From Streptomyces sp. NBC_00287 (GTDB taxonomy: Bacteria; Actinomycetota; Actinomycetes; Streptomycetales; Streptomycetaceae), in contig NZ_CP108053.1 in assembly GCF_036173105.1 (NCBI RefSeq), forward strand, positions 6,200,001 through 6,264,000: DNA of 64,000 nt, given 5' to 3'. Below the pieces are notes generated by a model. The model worked only from the letters and a program-made list of their open reading frames with translations, searched no databases and was not told the origin of the DNA. A program made the translations under genes and the position numbers. Positions within the stretch are counted from its first letter, which is position 1. Every line of letters begins with the position of its first letter. Positions 40,449 to 49,522 of the stretch are shown here, in pieces.

Positions 40449-41561
40449 GTGAGTTCCCCTGATCCGCAGGTTCGCGCAGCGCGAAACCAGTCAACCAGTC
40501 CCGCCGCGCGCGGGCCCGTCGTGGCGGTCACCGGTGCCGCGTCCGGCGTCGGAGCGCTGCTCACCGAGCGGCTGGCCGCGTCCGAGGAGATCAAGCAGGT
40601 CATCGCCATCGACGAGCGGCGTGGCGAGTGCGCGGGTGCGCAGTGGCACATCCTGGATGTGCGGGATCCGGCGATCGCGGACAAGCTCCGGGGCGCCGAT
40701 GTGGTCGTGCATCTCGCGCTCGATCTGGATCTGGAGACCGACGCTGCCGCCCGGACGGCGTACAACGTCCGGGGGACACAGACCGTGCTGACCGCTGCCG
40801 CGGCGGCCGGGGTGCACCGGGCCGTCCTGTGTACGTCCTCGATGGTCTACGGCGCGCTTCCCGACAACGAGCTGCCGCTGTCGGAGGACGCGGAGCTGCG
40901 GGCGACCGCTGAGGCGACCGGGGTCGGGGATCTGCTGGAGATCGAGCGGCTCGCCCGGCGGGCGCCTCGGGCGCATCCCGGGCTGAATGTGACCGTGGTG
41001 CGGCCCGCGGTCCTCGTGGGAGGTACCGACACCGCGCTGACCAGGTATTTCGAGTCGCCGCGGCTGTTGGTCGTCGCCGGGTCGCGGCCTGCCTGGCAGT
41101 TCTGTCACGTCGAGGACCTGTGCAGTGCTCTGGAGTACGCCGTCCTGGAGAAGGTCGAGGGGGAGCTTGCCGTCGGGTGTGACGGGTGGCTGGAGCAGGA
41201 GGAGGCCGAGGAGCTCAGTGGGATCCGGCGGATGGAGTTGCCGTCCGCGGTCGCCCTGGGGGCGGCGGCTCGGCTGCACCGGATCGGGCTGACGCCATCG
41301 CCGGCCGGGGATCTTGCTTACACGATGTATCCCTGGGTGGTGAGCGGGAGCCGGCTGCATGACGCGGGGTGGCGGCCGCAGTGGACGAACGAGGAGGTGC
41401 TGGCCGAGCTGCTGGAGGAGGTGGCCGGGCGGCATACGGTTGCGGGGCGGCGGCTGGGGCGCAAGGACGCTACGGCTGCGGGGGCCGCGGGCGCGACGGT
41501 GGCGCTGTTGGGTGCGGCCGCGGTGGTGCGGCGGGCGCGGAAGGCTCGACGGCGGATCTGA
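40449..41561 (+). CDS. NAD-dependent epimerase/dehydratase (SDR)
   Basis: 370 residues. The Rossmann motif VAVTGAASGVGALL is near residue 25, then VVVHLALDLD, NVRGTQTVL and a Tyr in SSMVYGALPDNE, but no clear YxxxK follows, so catalysis is uncertain. The tail (residues ~340-370) is a hydrophobic Ala/Val stretch ending in basic RRARKARRR, possibly a membrane anchor. GTG 40449 has GGAGA 7 bases upstream. Mycobacterial relatives in this neighbourhood are not obvious. Substrate unknown; an extended or atypical SDR. Confidence 0.82.
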   Translation: MSSPDPQVRAARNQSTSPAARGPVVAVTGAASGVGALLTERLAASEEIKQVIAIDERRGECAGAQWHILDVRDPAIADKLRGADVVVHLALDLDLETDAAARTAYNVRGTQTVLTAAAAAGVHRAVLCTSSMVYGALPDNELPLSEDAELRATAEATGVGDLLEIERLARRAPRAHPGLNVTVVRPAVLVGGTDTALTRYFESPRLLVVAGSRPAWQFCHVEDLCSALEYAVLEKVEGELAVGCDGWLEQEEAEELSGIRRMELPSAVALGAAARLHRIGLTPSPAGDLAYTMYPWVVSGSRLHDAGWRPQWTNEEVLAELLEEVAGRHTVAGRRLGRKDATAAGAAGATVALLGAAAVVRRARKARRRI

Positions 41562-41684
41562 GGCGCACGGCTGCCCGCAGCCACGTCGGCACTGCTCCCC
41601 TGTAGGAGGCTCCAAAACGGCACGCGTGTGTGCCGGGTGATTTCGGTATTCCGTGGGTTCCTTCGGGTGGGGCACGATGGGGGC

Positions 41685-42146
41685 ATGGCACCCATGAACG
41701 ACCATCCCGGTGAGCAGGCCGGGCAGGATCCCATCAAGTTGATCTCTGTTCGGGAGACCGCGCTCTCGCTCGACGAGGTTTTCCGGGCTGTCGGGGACGA
41801 CGCCGCCGGGGGGACCGCGCTGTTCGTCGGGACCGTGCGGAATCATGACGGGGGTGCCGATGTCGATGAGCTCGGGTACTCCTGCCATCCCAGTGCCGAG
41901 AGCGAGATGCGGCGGATCGCCGAGAAGGTGGTCGGTGAGTATCCGGTGCGGGCTCTCGCCGCCGTGCATCGGATCGGGGATCTCCAGGTCGGGGATCTCG
42001 CCGTCGTCGTCGCCGTCTCCTGTCCGCATCGCGGTGAGGCCTTCGAGGCCTGCCGGAAGCTGATCGACGATCTCAAGCACGAAGTGCCCATCTGGAAGCA
42101 CCAGAAGTTCTCCGACGGCACCGAGGAGTGGGTCGGCGCCTGTTGA
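41685..42146 (+). CDS. moaE: Molybdopterin synthase catalytic subunit MoaE
   Basis: 153 residues, normal for MoaE. Conserved parts visible: GTALFVGTVRNHD, VHRIGDLQVGDLAVVVAVSCPHR, and the catalytic Lys region VPIWKHQKF. MoaE with MoaD converts precursor Z to molybdopterin; MoaD is recharged with sulfur by MoeZ, encoded at 9.7 kb in this window. No MoaD gene is adjacent. The start is chosen at ATG 41685 behind GGGGG; an ATG nine bases later is also possible. It is a single gene with a 124-base gap upstream. Confidence 0.95.
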   Translation: MAPMNDHPGEQAGQDPIKLISVRETALSLDEVFRAVGDDAAGGTALFVGTVRNHDGGADVDELGYSCHPSAESEMRRIAEKVVGEYPVRALAAVHRIGDLQVGDLAVVVAVSCPHRGEAFEACRKLIDDLKHEVPIWKHQKFSDGTEEWVGAC

Positions 42147-42275
42147 GCCACCGCCAACCGGCCCCACCCAGCCCTCCGGTTGCGTAACCGCACCCCTGCC
42201 CCGAGCGTTGTCAGTGCGGATGGTTAATCTGCTGATCAGTCAGTTGCGGTCGCTCATTGGGGTTGGGAGGACGGG

Positions 42276-42434
42276 ATGGCGGCGCTCGCCTGGTTGCTGA
42301 TTCCGCTTGTCGCTGCGATCGGCGCCGGTCTGTGGGGCAGTTGGGCCAACCGGACCCGCAAGGTCCGTAGCGACGGTCCTGAGCTGGACGGATATGCCCG
42401 GTTCCGCGCGGCCATGGAGAAGACGCGGCCCTGA
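42276..42434 (+). CDS. Small single-pass membrane protein
   Basis: 52 residues, MAALAWLLIPLVAAIGAGLW then a basic and polar tail (NRTRKVRSDG) ending KTRP. One N-terminal transmembrane helix, with the tail in the cytoplasm by the positive-inside rule. The GGGAGGA site is well spaced. The next gene, the PDZ-Lon protease, starts 36 bases later, so they may share a transcript. Function unknown. Confidence 0.7.
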   Translation: MAALAWLLIPLVAAIGAGLWGSWANRTRKVRSDGPELDGYARFRAAMEKTRP

Positions 42435-42470
42435 CGGGACGCTGACAGGGCCGTCCCGTACTGTCGAGGC

Positions 42471-43565
42471 ATGCCACGCCGCACCGCGACGATGCTCGCC
42501 TCCACCCTGATGCTGATCGCGCTTCTGTGCGCGGGAGTGTTCATCCCCGTGCCGTATTCGGAGATGTCCCCGGGGCCGACGGTGAACACGCTCGGGGACC
42601 ACGGCGGCGAGCCGGTGCTGCAGATCTCGGGGCGCAAGACGTACGCCGCCGAGGGGCATCTGAACATGACCACGGTCCGGGTCACCAGCGCCGACTACAA
42701 GATGAACCTCGTCGAAGCCGTCTACGGCTGGCTCGCGCACGACAACAAGGTCGTACCGCACGAGACCCTCTACCCGGACGGCAAGACGGAGGAGGAGTCC
42801 ACCCAGGAGAACGCCGAGGAGTTCAGCCAGTCCCAGGAGAGCGCGAAGGTCGCCGCCCTGGAGGCGCTGGACATCCCGGTGCAGTCCTGGGTGATCGTCT
42901 CCACGGTCGTCAAGGACTCCCCGGCCGAGGGCAAGCTGCACGCCGGCGATGTGATCAAGGCGGTCGACGGCAAGGCCGTGAAGGAGCCGGCCGACGTCGC
43001 CGAACTGGTGACCGAGCACAAGCCCGGCGAGGACGTCGACTTCACGATCGTGCCCGCCAAGGAGCAGGCCGCGGCCGAGAAGGAGCAGCGGCCCGCGACC
43101 AAGACGCAGAACGTCACGATCACCACGGCCACGTCCGAGGACGACGGTGAGAAGCGCGCCATCGTCGGGATCTCCGCCGGGACGGACCACACCTTCCCGT
43201 TCACCATCGACATCAAGCTCGCCGACGTGGGCGGGCCGAGCGCGGGTCTGATGTTCGCGCTCGGCATCTACGACAAGCTCACCCCGGGCAGCCTGACCGG
43301 CGGCGCCTTCGTCGCGGGCACCGGCACCATCGACGACGACGGCAAGGTCGGCCCCATCGGCGGCATCGAGATGAAGACGGTCGGCGCCCGCGACCGGGGC
43401 GCCCAGTACTTCCTCACGCCGGCCGACAACTGCGCGACCGCCGCCAGGGACACCCCCGACGGCCTCACCCTCGTCAAGGTCGGCACCATGGACGACGCGC
43501 TCGGCGCCCTGAAGGACATCCGCGCCGGCGACACCGCCGACCTGCCGAAGTGCAGCGCCGGCTAA
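42471..43565 (+). CDS. PDZ-Lon (S16-type) membrane-anchored protease, YlbL-like
   Basis: 364 residues. An N-terminal membrane anchor (TLMLIALLCAGVFIPVPY) precedes an extracytoplasmic PDZ domain (about 140-200, VVKDSPAEGKLHAGDVIKAV) and a Lon-type proteolytic domain. The Lon Ser is in GGPSAGLMFALG and the Lys in GIEMKTVGARDRGAQ, the Ser-Lys dyad of family S16. It probably degrades or processes secreted or misfolded proteins. The mycobacterial counterpart is Rv3194c. Two late Cys (DNCATA, KCSAG) may pair. Confidence 0.92.
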   Translation: MPRRTATMLASTLMLIALLCAGVFIPVPYSEMSPGPTVNTLGDHGGEPVLQISGRKTYAAEGHLNMTTVRVTSADYKMNLVEAVYGWLAHDNKVVPHETLYPDGKTEEESTQENAEEFSQSQESAKVAALEALDIPVQSWVIVSTVVKDSPAEGKLHAGDVIKAVDGKAVKEPADVAELVTEHKPGEDVDFTIVPAKEQAAAEKEQRPATKTQNVTITTATSEDDGEKRAIVGISAGTDHTFPFTIDIKLADVGGPSAGLMFALGIYDKLTPGSLTGGAFVAGTGTIDDDGKVGPIGGIEMKTVGARDRGAQYFLTPADNCATAARDTPDGLTLVKVGTMDDALGALKDIRAGDTADLPKCSAG

Positions 43566-43568
43566 GTC

Positions 43569-44111
43569 CTACTCCTCGAACGTCGCCGCCAGCGCCTCAG
43601 CCAGACCCGGCACCAGATCCTTGCCCGTCAGGACGTCCGTCGGGCTGTCCTTCTCGCGCAGGCGCAGGGCAGACTCGCGAGTTCCGTCGCGCAGCACCGC
43701 GACCGTCATCCGGACCTCCTGACGCTCCGGGTGCTGTGCCACCCACTTCGTCAGCGCGGCCTCGCTCAGGTCCTGCGGAACCTGCGCCTCCGCGGACGGC
43801 GGCAGCATCAGCCGCTCCACGGTGAGCGCGCAGCCGGTCACCGCGTCGGGCCAGGCGATGGTGCCGAGGAACTCATCCAGCGGCTTGCCCGTTGGAACTT
43901 CATCCTGCTCGATGGGGGTCAGGCCGGAGGTCTCCGGCTCGTTCTCCAGGCCGAGCTGGCGGGCGAGGCCGGGTTCCTGGGCCCGCAGTCGTGCGGTGTC
44001 TACGAGGGCGAACAGACGGGCGGGCTGATCCCAGCCGAGGCCGGAGGCGTACTCGTCGATCTCGAGTACGGCCCGGGTGAGCGGGCTCGCCGCCATGGGA
44101 GTGTTGGACAT
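43569..44111 (-). CDS. PPA1309 family protein
   Basis: 180 residues of a conserved actinobacterial family named after PPA1309; function unknown. Visible: SPLTRAVLEIDEYASGLGWDQPARLFALVDT at the N terminus (helical, then a strand), GTIAWPDAVTGCALTVERL, and an acidic C terminus. There is no membrane segment. The ATG at 44111 is the best start; 28 more in-frame codons upstream are not conserved-looking. It converges with the PDZ-Lon gene at a 3-base gap and is divergent from the UPF0182 gene. Confidence 0.82.
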   Translation of the reverse strand: MSNTPMAASPLTRAVLEIDEYASGLGWDQPARLFALVDTARLRAQEPGLARQLGLENEPETSGLTPIEQDEVPTGKPLDEFLGTIAWPDAVTGCALTVERLMLPPSAEAQVPQDLSEAALTKWVAQHPERQEVRMTVAVLRDGTRESALRLREKDSPTDVLTGKDLVPGLAEALAATFEE

Positions 44112-44263
44112 GGTCACAATCCTGCCTCGTTCCCACCCGGAATCGGGAACCGAGTAAAGCGTGAGTAAGTTGCATAGGTGTGGGCCTACGATCACGAGGC
44201 CCCCCGGAGGGCCCGAAAAGTCGAGGGCCTGACGGATCGACAGCGAACTTCGAGGTGCGCACC

Positions 44264-47203
44264 TTGGCTTTCCAGATGCCGGACCGCGGCGGAGGCCCCA
44301 CGGGGCCGCGGATCAGAGTGGGCCGCCCGTCCCGGCGTGTCCGGACCCTGCTCATGACGCTGGGCGTCCTTGCCGTACTCGGCATGGCGTTCACCATGTT
44401 CGCCGGCTTCTGGACGGACTGGCTGTGGTACCGGTCGGTGAACTATTCGTCCGTCTTCACCACCACCCTGTGGACGAAGATCGGTCTCTTCTCCGTCTTC
44501 GGCTTGCTGATGGCCCTGTCGGTCGGCTTCAACATCTGGCTGGCCCACCGGCTGCGCCCGCCGCTGAGTGCCATGTCGATGGAGCAGCAGAGCCTCGACC
44601 GCTACCGGATGGGCATCGCGCCGTACAAGAAGTGGCTGCTGCTCGGGATCACCGCGCTGGTGGGTCTGATCGCGGGCGCCTCCGCGTCCGGTCAGTGGCG
44701 GACCTGGCTGATGTGGGTCAATGGCGTGTCGTTCGGCCAGAAGGACCCGCAGTTCCATCTGGACGTCAAGTTCTACGCCTTCGACCTGCCCTGGTACCGG
44801 TTCCTGCTCGGCTTCGGCTTCGCCGCCGCGATCCTGTCCCTGATCGCCGCCGCGCTCACCCATTACCTCTACGGCGGGCTGCGCATCACCAGTCCCGGCG
44901 CGCGTGCCACCGCGGCGGCCACCGGACATCTGTCGGTGCTGCTCGGCATCTTCGTCGCGCTGAAGGCGGTCGCCTACTGGCTCGACCGGTACGGCCTGGC
45001 CGTGAAGTCCAGCGACTTCAAGGCGACCGACAACTGGACCGGCCTGAGGTACGTCGACGCCAACGCCTATCTGCCGGCCAAGACGATCCTCTTCTGCATC
45101 GCGGTCATCTGCGCCCTGTTGTTCTTCGCCACCCTGTGGCGGCGCACCTGGCAGCTGCCCGTCATCGGCTTCGGCCTGATGGTGCTCTCGGCGATCCTCA
45201 TCGGCGGTCTGTACCCGGCGATCGTCCAGAAGTTCCAGGTCCAGCCGAACGAGCAGGCCAAGGAAGCGCCGTACGTCAACAAGAACCTCAAGGCGACGCG
45301 CGAGGCGTACGGCATCGACGACGCGGAGGTCACCGAGTACTCGGGGCAGGGTACGGCCGAGGACAAGACCAAGCTGCGCGACGAGGCGGACGCCGCGGCG
45401 AGCATCCGCATCATGGACCCGAACGTCGTCTCGCCGACCTTCCAGCAGCTCCAGCAGATCAGGAACTACTACGGGTTCCCGACCAACCTGGACGTGGACC
45501 GGTACAGCAAGGACGGCAAGGACCAGGACACGGTCATCGGTCTGCGTGAGCTGAACCTCAACGGCATTCCGAAGAACAACTGGATCAACGACCACTTCCG
45601 CTACACCCATGGCTACGGCGCGGTCGCCGCCGAGGGCACCAGTGCCGACTCCCAGGGCCGCCCGGTCTTCACGGAGTCCGACCTGCCGTCCAAGGGCGAC
45701 CTCGGCAAGTACCAGCAGCGCATCTACTACGGCGAGAAGACCTCGACGTACTCGATCGTCGGCGGTCCCCAGAAGGAGATCGACTACTCCGACGACACCG
45801 GCGAGAAGACCTACAGCTACGAGGGCAACAGCGGGGTCAATCTCTCCAACCCGATAAACCGCGCCGCCTACGCGGTGGCGTTCAGCGAGCCGCAGATCAT
45901 GTACTCCGGGGCGATCGGCGAGGGTTCGCGGATCCTCTACAACCGCACGCCCAAGGAGCGCGTCGAGGCGGTCGCGCCCTGGCTGACCATCGACGGTGAC
46001 GCCTACCCGGCGGTCGTGGACGGCAAGATCCAGTGGATCGTCGACGCCTACACGACCACCAACGGCTATCCGTACGCGTCCCGTACGACCCTCGGTGACA
46101 CGACGGCCGACTCGCTGACCGCGACCAACAACTCCCGCGCGGTGGTGGCCCAGCAGAACCAGGTCAACTACATCCGCAACTCGGTGAAGGCGACCGTCGA
46201 CGCGTACAGCGGTCAGGTCAAGCTCTTCCAGTGGGACACCCAGGACCCGGTCCTGAAGACCTGGATGAAGGCCTTCCCCGGCACGGTGAAGTCCAAGAGC
46301 GACATCTCGCCCTCGCTCATGGCCCATCTGCGGTACCCGCAGGACCTGTTCAAGGTCCAGCGCGAGCTGCTCAGCCGCTACCACGTGAACGACGCGACGA
46401 CGTTCCTCAGCGGCAGCGAGGTGTGGCAGGTGCCGGACGACCCGACCAACAAGTCGGGCAACGCCGTGCCGCCGTACTACCTGAGCATGAAGATGCCCGA
46501 CCAGAAGGCCCAGGCGTTCTCGCTGACGACGACGTTCACACCGAACGGCCGTGACAACCTCAGTGCGTTCATGGCGGTCGACGCGGAAGCGGGCACCAGC
46601 GACTACGGCAAGATCAGAATCCTGAAACTGCCGACGAACACCACCGTCAACGGACCTAAACAGGTCCAGAGCCAGTTCAACTCCGAACAGGACATCGCCG
46701 AGACGATCAGCCTCCTCAGCAGAGGCGACTCGAACGTCGAGTACGGCAACCTGCTCGCGGTGCCACTTGACGGCGGACTGCTCTACGTCGAACCCGTCTA
46801 CGTCCGCGGTGGCGGGCTCAAGTACCCGCTGCTGCGCAAGGTGTTGGTGACCTACGGAGGCAGTACGGCCTTCGAGGACACCCTCGACCAGGCCCTCAAC
46901 AAGGTCTTCGGAGCGGAGGGCACGACTCCACCGCCACCGGACGACGACGGTGACGGCCCCACCGAGCCCACACCACCACCGACAACCGAGGACCCGACGG
47001 TCCAGGAGGCGCTGAACGACGCCCAGAAGGCCTTCGAGGACGGACAGCAGGCGCTGAAGGACGGCGACTGGGAGGCGTACGGCAAGGCGCAGGAGGCCCT
47101 GGAGGAGGCGCTGCGGCGGGCCGAGGAGGCCCAGTCCGGCGAGTCCGGTGACGGCGACGGCGGGGCGAGTCCCAGCCCGAGCCCCAGTCCTGACAGCAGC
47201 TGA
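44264..47203 (+). CDS. UPF0182 family membrane protein
   Basis: About 979 residues. Seven membrane segments in the first 320 residues (for example TLLMTLGVLAVLGMAFTMFA and IGFGLMVLSAILIGGLYPAI) are followed by a large extracytoplasmic region of about 600 residues with many aromatic and charged conserved segments (YSIVGGPQKEIDY). The C terminus is a Pro/Asp/Thr-rich then Glu/Ala helical tail. Function unknown; Rv3193c is the relative. TTG 44264 has an AGGTG site and ATG 44276 is the alternative. It stands alone, ending before the initiator tRNA. Confidence 0.85.
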   Translation: MAFQMPDRGGGPTGPRIRVGRPSRRVRTLLMTLGVLAVLGMAFTMFAGFWTDWLWYRSVNYSSVFTTTLWTKIGLFSVFGLLMALSVGFNIWLAHRLRPPLSAMSMEQQSLDRYRMGIAPYKKWLLLGITALVGLIAGASASGQWRTWLMWVNGVSFGQKDPQFHLDVKFYAFDLPWYRFLLGFGFAAAILSLIAAALTHYLYGGLRITSPGARATAAATGHLSVLLGIFVALKAVAYWLDRYGLAVKSSDFKATDNWTGLRYVDANAYLPAKTILFCIAVICALLFFATLWRRTWQLPVIGFGLMVLSAILIGGLYPAIVQKFQVQPNEQAKEAPYVNKNLKATREAYGIDDAEVTEYSGQGTAEDKTKLRDEADAAASIRIMDPNVVSPTFQQLQQIRNYYGFPTNLDVDRYSKDGKDQDTVIGLRELNLNGIPKNNWINDHFRYTHGYGAVAAEGTSADSQGRPVFTESDLPSKGDLGKYQQRIYYGEKTSTYSIVGGPQKEIDYSDDTGEKTYSYEGNSGVNLSNPINRAAYAVAFSEPQIMYSGAIGEGSRILYNRTPKERVEAVAPWLTIDGDAYPAVVDGKIQWIVDAYTTTNGYPYASRTTLGDTTADSLTATNNSRAVVAQQNQVNYIRNSVKATVDAYSGQVKLFQWDTQDPVLKTWMKAFPGTVKSKSDISPSLMAHLRYPQDLFKVQRELLSRYHVNDATTFLSGSEVWQVPDDPTNKSGNAVPPYYLSMKMPDQKAQAFSLTTTFTPNGRDNLSAFMAVDAEAGTSDYGKIRILKLPTNTTVNGPKQVQSQFNSEQDIAETISLLSRGDSNVEYGNLLAVPLDGGLLYVEPVYVRGGGLKYPLLRKVLVTYGGSTAFEDTLDQALNKVFGAEGTTPPPPDDDGDGPTEPTPPPTTEDPTVQEALNDAQKAFEDGQQALKDGDWEAYGKAQEALEEALRRAEEAQSGESGDGDGGASPSPSPSPDSS

Positions 47204-47247
47204 TCAAGAGCCCACTCCACGCCGTGATAGTGTTCCAAACACAACGG

Positions 47248-47321
47248 CGCGGGGTGGAGCAGCTCGGTAGCTCGCTGGGCTCATAACCCAGAGGTCGCAG
47301 GTTCAAATCCTGTCCCCGCTA
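47248..47321 (+). tRNA. Initiator tRNA-fMet (CAT), copy 1
   Basis: 74 bases without encoded CCA. Anticodon CAT lies in the loop CTCATAA. Initiator identity is shown by the unpaired C1-U72 at the acceptor end and by three consecutive G-C pairs at the bottom of the anticodon stem (CTGGG/CCCAG). The D-arm AGCTCGGTAGCT and T-arm GGTTCAAATCC are canonical. An intrinsic terminator follows within 10 bases. It is identical base for base to copy 2 at 49401. Confidence 0.97.
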
Positions 47322-47329
47322 CTGAAAGC

Positions 47330-47362
47330 GAAGGCCCGGATCCTCACAGGATCCGGGCCTTC
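47330..47362 (+). terminator. Terminator of initiator tRNA copy 1
   Basis: A 15-base perfect inverted repeat (47330-47344 with 47348-47362), loop CAC. Confidence 0.85.
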
Positions 47363-47526
47363 GTGATGTGCGAACGCATGTGCCGAGGGGTGGTATGGCC
47401 GTGCCGCTGTGGGGAGTTGGCAGAACTGTGTTTGACTTGTCTCTCTGTGGGCATGTCGACAAAACGCTGAAGTGACCTCACTGGCTGCGGTATACCAGGT
47501 GTACCCAGGTTGCAGGTGGTGCGACG

Positions 47527-49344
47527 ATGGACGTTATGGGGGACAAGGCAACTCTGTTGGAGACAGGGCGTTTTGTGCAGTCTTCCGACCGGGACGAAGC
47601 CGGTGAGGCTGCCGAGGAGCTGCGCCTGCGGCTCGCCGCCGAGGCCGGCGATGTCGAGGCGATGAGCGTCCTCGGCTCTCTGCTGCTGCGCCGTGGTGAT
47701 CTCGACGGAGCCGAGCCCCAGTTGCGTGCCGCCACCGCCGCGGGAGACCGTGCCGCCGCGAACAATCTGGGAGTTCTTCTTCATCAGCGCGGGTACGCCG
47801 ACGAGGCCGCGGGCTGGTGGCGGATCGCCGCCGTCGCCGGATCGGCCGCGGCCGCGCACGCGCTCGGCCGTCATCACCGCGAACGCGGGGACGAGCCGGC
47901 CGCCGAGTACTGGCTGCGGCAGTCCGCCGAGCAGGGGCATGCGCTGGGTGCGTACGCGCTCGCCGATCTGCTGGAGCACCGCGGAGACGCCGGGGCCGAG
48001 CAGTGGATGCGGGCCGCGGCCGAGCGGGGGCACCGGGAGGCCGCGTACCGGCTGGCGCGAGCGCTGGACCGGAGGGCCGCGGGGGACGCCGACGGTGACA
48101 ACGGTGTCGGGGGCGACTCCGGCGCTGCTCCAGAAGCCGTGGAGGAAGCCGAGCAGTGGTACCGGCAGGCCGCCGCGCGTGGGCATCGGCGGGCCGCGCT
48201 GCACCTCGGCGCGATCCTGGAGCGCCGCGGTGAGCTCAAGGAGGCCGGGCGCTGGTATCTGACGTCCGCCAAGGACGGCGAGGCGCGGGCCGCCTGTGCG
48301 CTCGGGTTCCTGCTGCGCGACGCCGGGGACACCGAGAGCGCCGCCGTGTGGTGGCTGCGGGCTGCCCAGGAGGGGGACGGGAACGCCGCGAACGCGCTGG
48401 GCGCGCTGCATGCCGAGCGGGGCGAGACCCAGACCGCCGAGCGCTGGTACCGGGCCGCGATGGACGCCGGTGATGTGAACGGCGCGTACAACCTCGGACT
48501 GCTCTGCGCCGAGCAGGGGCGGACCGCGCAGGCGGAGCAGTGGTACCGGCGTGCGGCCTATGCCGGGCACCGGGAGGCGGCCAACGCGCTCGCGATTCTG
48601 CTGCTCCAGGGTGGAGACACCGCCGGCGCGGAGCCGTGGTTCTCCAAGGCGGCGGAGGCGGGAAGTGTGGACGCCGCCTTCAACCTGGGGATCCTCTTCG
48701 CCGGGCGGGGTGACGACGGCGTCGCGCTGCGCTGGTACGAGCGGGCCGCTGCAGCCGGGCACACCGAGGCCGCGCTCCAGGTCGGCATGTCCCGGCTGCG
48801 GGACGGGGACGAGGCCGGGGCCGAGCGGCATCTGCGCTGTGCGGCGGGGGGCGGCAGCGCGGAGGCCGCGTACCGGCTGGCCACCGTGCTCGACGCCCGT
48901 CGGCCGCCTGCCCCCGCGCATGAGCTCGGGGAGTCCGTGCACGAGAAGAGCGAGTGCGAGGAGTGGTACGAGCGGGCGGCCGGGCAGGGGCATCGGCGGG
49001 CGCAGGTGCGAGTGGGGATGCTCGCCGCCGCGCGAGGCGATGTCGTGGAGGCGGCCCGGTGGTACCGGGAGGCCGCGGAGGCCGGGTCCCGGAACGGCGC
49101 GTTCAATCTGGGGCTGCTGCTCGCTCGGGAGGGGAGTGAGCCGGAGGCTGCCGTGTGGTGGACTCGGGCAGCTGACGCCGGGCACGGGCGGGCGGCGTTG
49201 CGGCTTGCCCTGGTCTACGCGCGTCGCGGGGAGCTGGCGGAGGGGCAGCGCTGGGCCGACCGCGCGGTGGCTCTGGGGCCGGGGGAGGTTGCGGAGCGTG
49301 CGGCGCGGTTGCGGGATGCGCTGCGCGAGGAGCTGTCGGCGTGA
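47527..49344 (+). CDS. Sel1/TPR-repeat protein
   Basis: 605 residues made almost entirely of Sel1-like helical repeats of ~36 residues. About 14 copies carry the recurring core (A)GH/GDxxAAxxLGxLLxxRGDxxxAExWyrrAAxxG. The only non-repeat parts are the first 35 residues and a short variable stretch near residue 180-200. Sel1 arrays scaffold other proteins and often sit in signalling or cell-envelope complexes. No catalytic domain, signal peptide or Cys. The gene lies between two identical initiator tRNAs. Start ATG 47527 has AGGTGG upstream; ATG 47536 is also possible. Confidence 0.92.
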   Translation: MDVMGDKATLLETGRFVQSSDRDEAGEAAEELRLRLAAEAGDVEAMSVLGSLLLRRGDLDGAEPQLRAATAAGDRAAANNLGVLLHQRGYADEAAGWWRIAAVAGSAAAAHALGRHHRERGDEPAAEYWLRQSAEQGHALGAYALADLLEHRGDAGAEQWMRAAAERGHREAAYRLARALDRRAAGDADGDNGVGGDSGAAPEAVEEAEQWYRQAAARGHRRAALHLGAILERRGELKEAGRWYLTSAKDGEARAACALGFLLRDAGDTESAAVWWLRAAQEGDGNAANALGALHAERGETQTAERWYRAAMDAGDVNGAYNLGLLCAEQGRTAQAEQWYRRAAYAGHREAANALAILLLQGGDTAGAEPWFSKAAEAGSVDAAFNLGILFAGRGDDGVALRWYERAAAAGHTEAALQVGMSRLRDGDEAGAERHLRCAAGGGSAEAAYRLATVLDARRPPAPAHELGESVHEKSECEEWYERAAGQGHRRAQVRVGMLAAARGDVVEAARWYREAAEAGSRNGAFNLGLLLAREGSEPEAAVWWTRAADAGHGRAALRLALVYARRGELAEGQRWADRAVALGPGEVAERAARLRDALREELSA

Positions 49345-49400
49345 CGCCGTTAAGCGATTTGCTTCTGTCTGCGTCCTTGACGTAATGTTCCATTCATCGA

Positions 49401-49474
49401 CGCGGGGTGGAGCAGCTCGGTAGCTCGCTGGGCTCATAACCCAGAGGTCGCAGGTTCAAATCCTGTCCCCGCTA
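49401..49474 (+). tRNA. Initiator tRNA-fMet (CAT), copy 2
   Basis: Identical over all 74 bases to the copy at 47248-47321, with C1-U72 mismatch, three G-C pairs in the anticodon stem and no encoded CCA. The flanking sequences differ, apart from a TGTTCCA match about 15 bases before each gene within TAGTGT/TAATGT -10-like boxes. A TTGCTT box 18 bases before TAATGT is a candidate -35 for this copy. Confidence 0.97.
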
Positions 49475-49481
49475 CTGAAGG

Positions 49482-49517
49482 CCAAGGGCCGGAATCCGAA
49501 AGGGTTCCGGCCCTTGG
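49482..49517 (+). terminator. Terminator of initiator tRNA copy 2
   Basis: A 16-base stem (49482-49497 with 49502-49517, one T-G pair) capped by a GAAA tetraloop. It also lies at the 3' end of the convergent minus-strand transporter operon. Confidence 0.85.
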
Positions 49518-49522
49518 TGTTG

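Noticed and set aside
47248..49474. Genomic island or integrative element with tRNA att sites
   Set aside because: No integrase, excisionase or foreign base composition between the tRNAs; both copies are complete genes with own terminators.
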